Positions 5,378 through 5,584 of a stretch of 5,584 bases of DNA are shown piece after piece; the first letter of the stretch is position 1; every line of letters begins with the position of its first letter. The DNA lies in NCBI GenBank assembly GCA_017935825.1, contig JAGBGW010000244.1, positions 1 through 5,584 on the forward strand, read 5' to 3'. Made by a program: the position numbers and the translations under genes. The stretch is from Clostridia bacterium (GTDB lineage: Bacteria; Bacillota; Clostridia; Christensenellales; Maliibacteriaceae). A model generated the notes under the pieces. It searched no databases. It saw only the letters and a list, made by a program, of their open reading frames with translations, and was not told the origin of the DNA.

Positions 5378-5584
5378 TTATGCGTTCTGCTGCAATGCTT
5401 CCGTGATCGCTTTTGCAAGCTGATCGGGGCAGGACGTCTTTTTGAAACCGCAGCGGATGCCGGACAGGGTCTGCACCACTTCCTGCGCAGGACGGCCTTC
5501 TGCCAGACGGCAGACACCCTGGGTGTTGCCCATGCAGCCGTCCACGATCTTTGCGGAAACCAGGATGCCGTCCTCAATTTCCAC
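5378..5584 (-). CDS. TSCPD-domain small protein, TIGR03905-like, lacking its N-terminus
   Basis: The visible 68 residues end at TAA (5380-5378). They match the roughly 80-residue family of uncharacterised TSCPD proteins common in Firmicutes; a related TSCPD domain occurs at the C-terminus of some class II ribonucleotide reductases. Clear marks are EIEDGIL (2-8), the DGCMGNTQG loop (15-23), SGIRCG (41-46) and KKTSCPDQLAKAI (48-60). Cysteines 17, 45 and 52 are at the conserved positions and could bind a metal; Cys25 is additional. The codon at the window edge is GTG, but family alignment suggests that it is an internal valine and that about 15 residues, including another conserved Cys, lie outside. 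No ribosome site can be seen. The biochemical function of the stand-alone family is not established. A terminator separates it from the AKR genes. Confidence 0.88.
   Translation of the reverse strand: MEIEDGILVSAKIVDGCMGNTQGVCRLAEGRPAQEVVQTLSGIRCGFKKTSCPDQLAKAITEALQQNA

Overview
The window looks like chromosomal DNA of a Clostridia-type Firmicute, plausibly of the Oscillospiraceae/Ruminococcaceae kind. Shine-Dalgarno sites are strong (AAGGAG, AGGAGGTG, GGAGGGG), one gene starts with GTG, GC content is moderate, and genes are separated by short A/T-rich gaps with intrinsic terminators. The TSCPD small protein and the peptidase T plus lipoprotein arrangement also fit. Taxonomy below phylum is inference. 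Every gene I can support lies on the minus strand, so the window reads biologically from right (5584) to left (1). No mobile element, CRISPR array, tRNA or rRNA was seen.

Layout in the direction of transcription: (1) the C-terminal part of a TSCPD-domain small protein (5584-5378), closed by a terminator hairpin (5347-5314). (2) A set of five same-direction genes (5259-522): three tandem paralogous aldo-keto reductases, called AKR-C, AKR-B and AKR-A here, then peptidase T (pepT), then a small GTG-initiated secreted or lipoprotein-like protein with six cysteines besides the lipobox one. The set ends at a strong 14-bp terminator (483-447). Gaps inside it are 75, 3, 71 and 26 nt. The two larger gaps each hold a hairpin that may tune expression of downstream genes or, in the second case, be a dispersed palindromic repeat. 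(3) A new promoter (444-415) and a 61-nt leader containing a terminator-like hairpin, followed by the N-terminal 115 codons of an MntP-family manganese exporter, cut by the window edge.

Functionally this is mostly ordinary metabolism: cytosolic NAD(P)H-dependent carbonyl reductases, cytosolic tripeptide hydrolysis and metal efflux. The less ordinary points are the AKR triplication with a mosaic pattern of near-identical DNA patches, the cysteine-rich exported protein placed 26 nt behind pepT, and the possible attenuator in the mntP leader. I found no clear evidence of a wholly new system.
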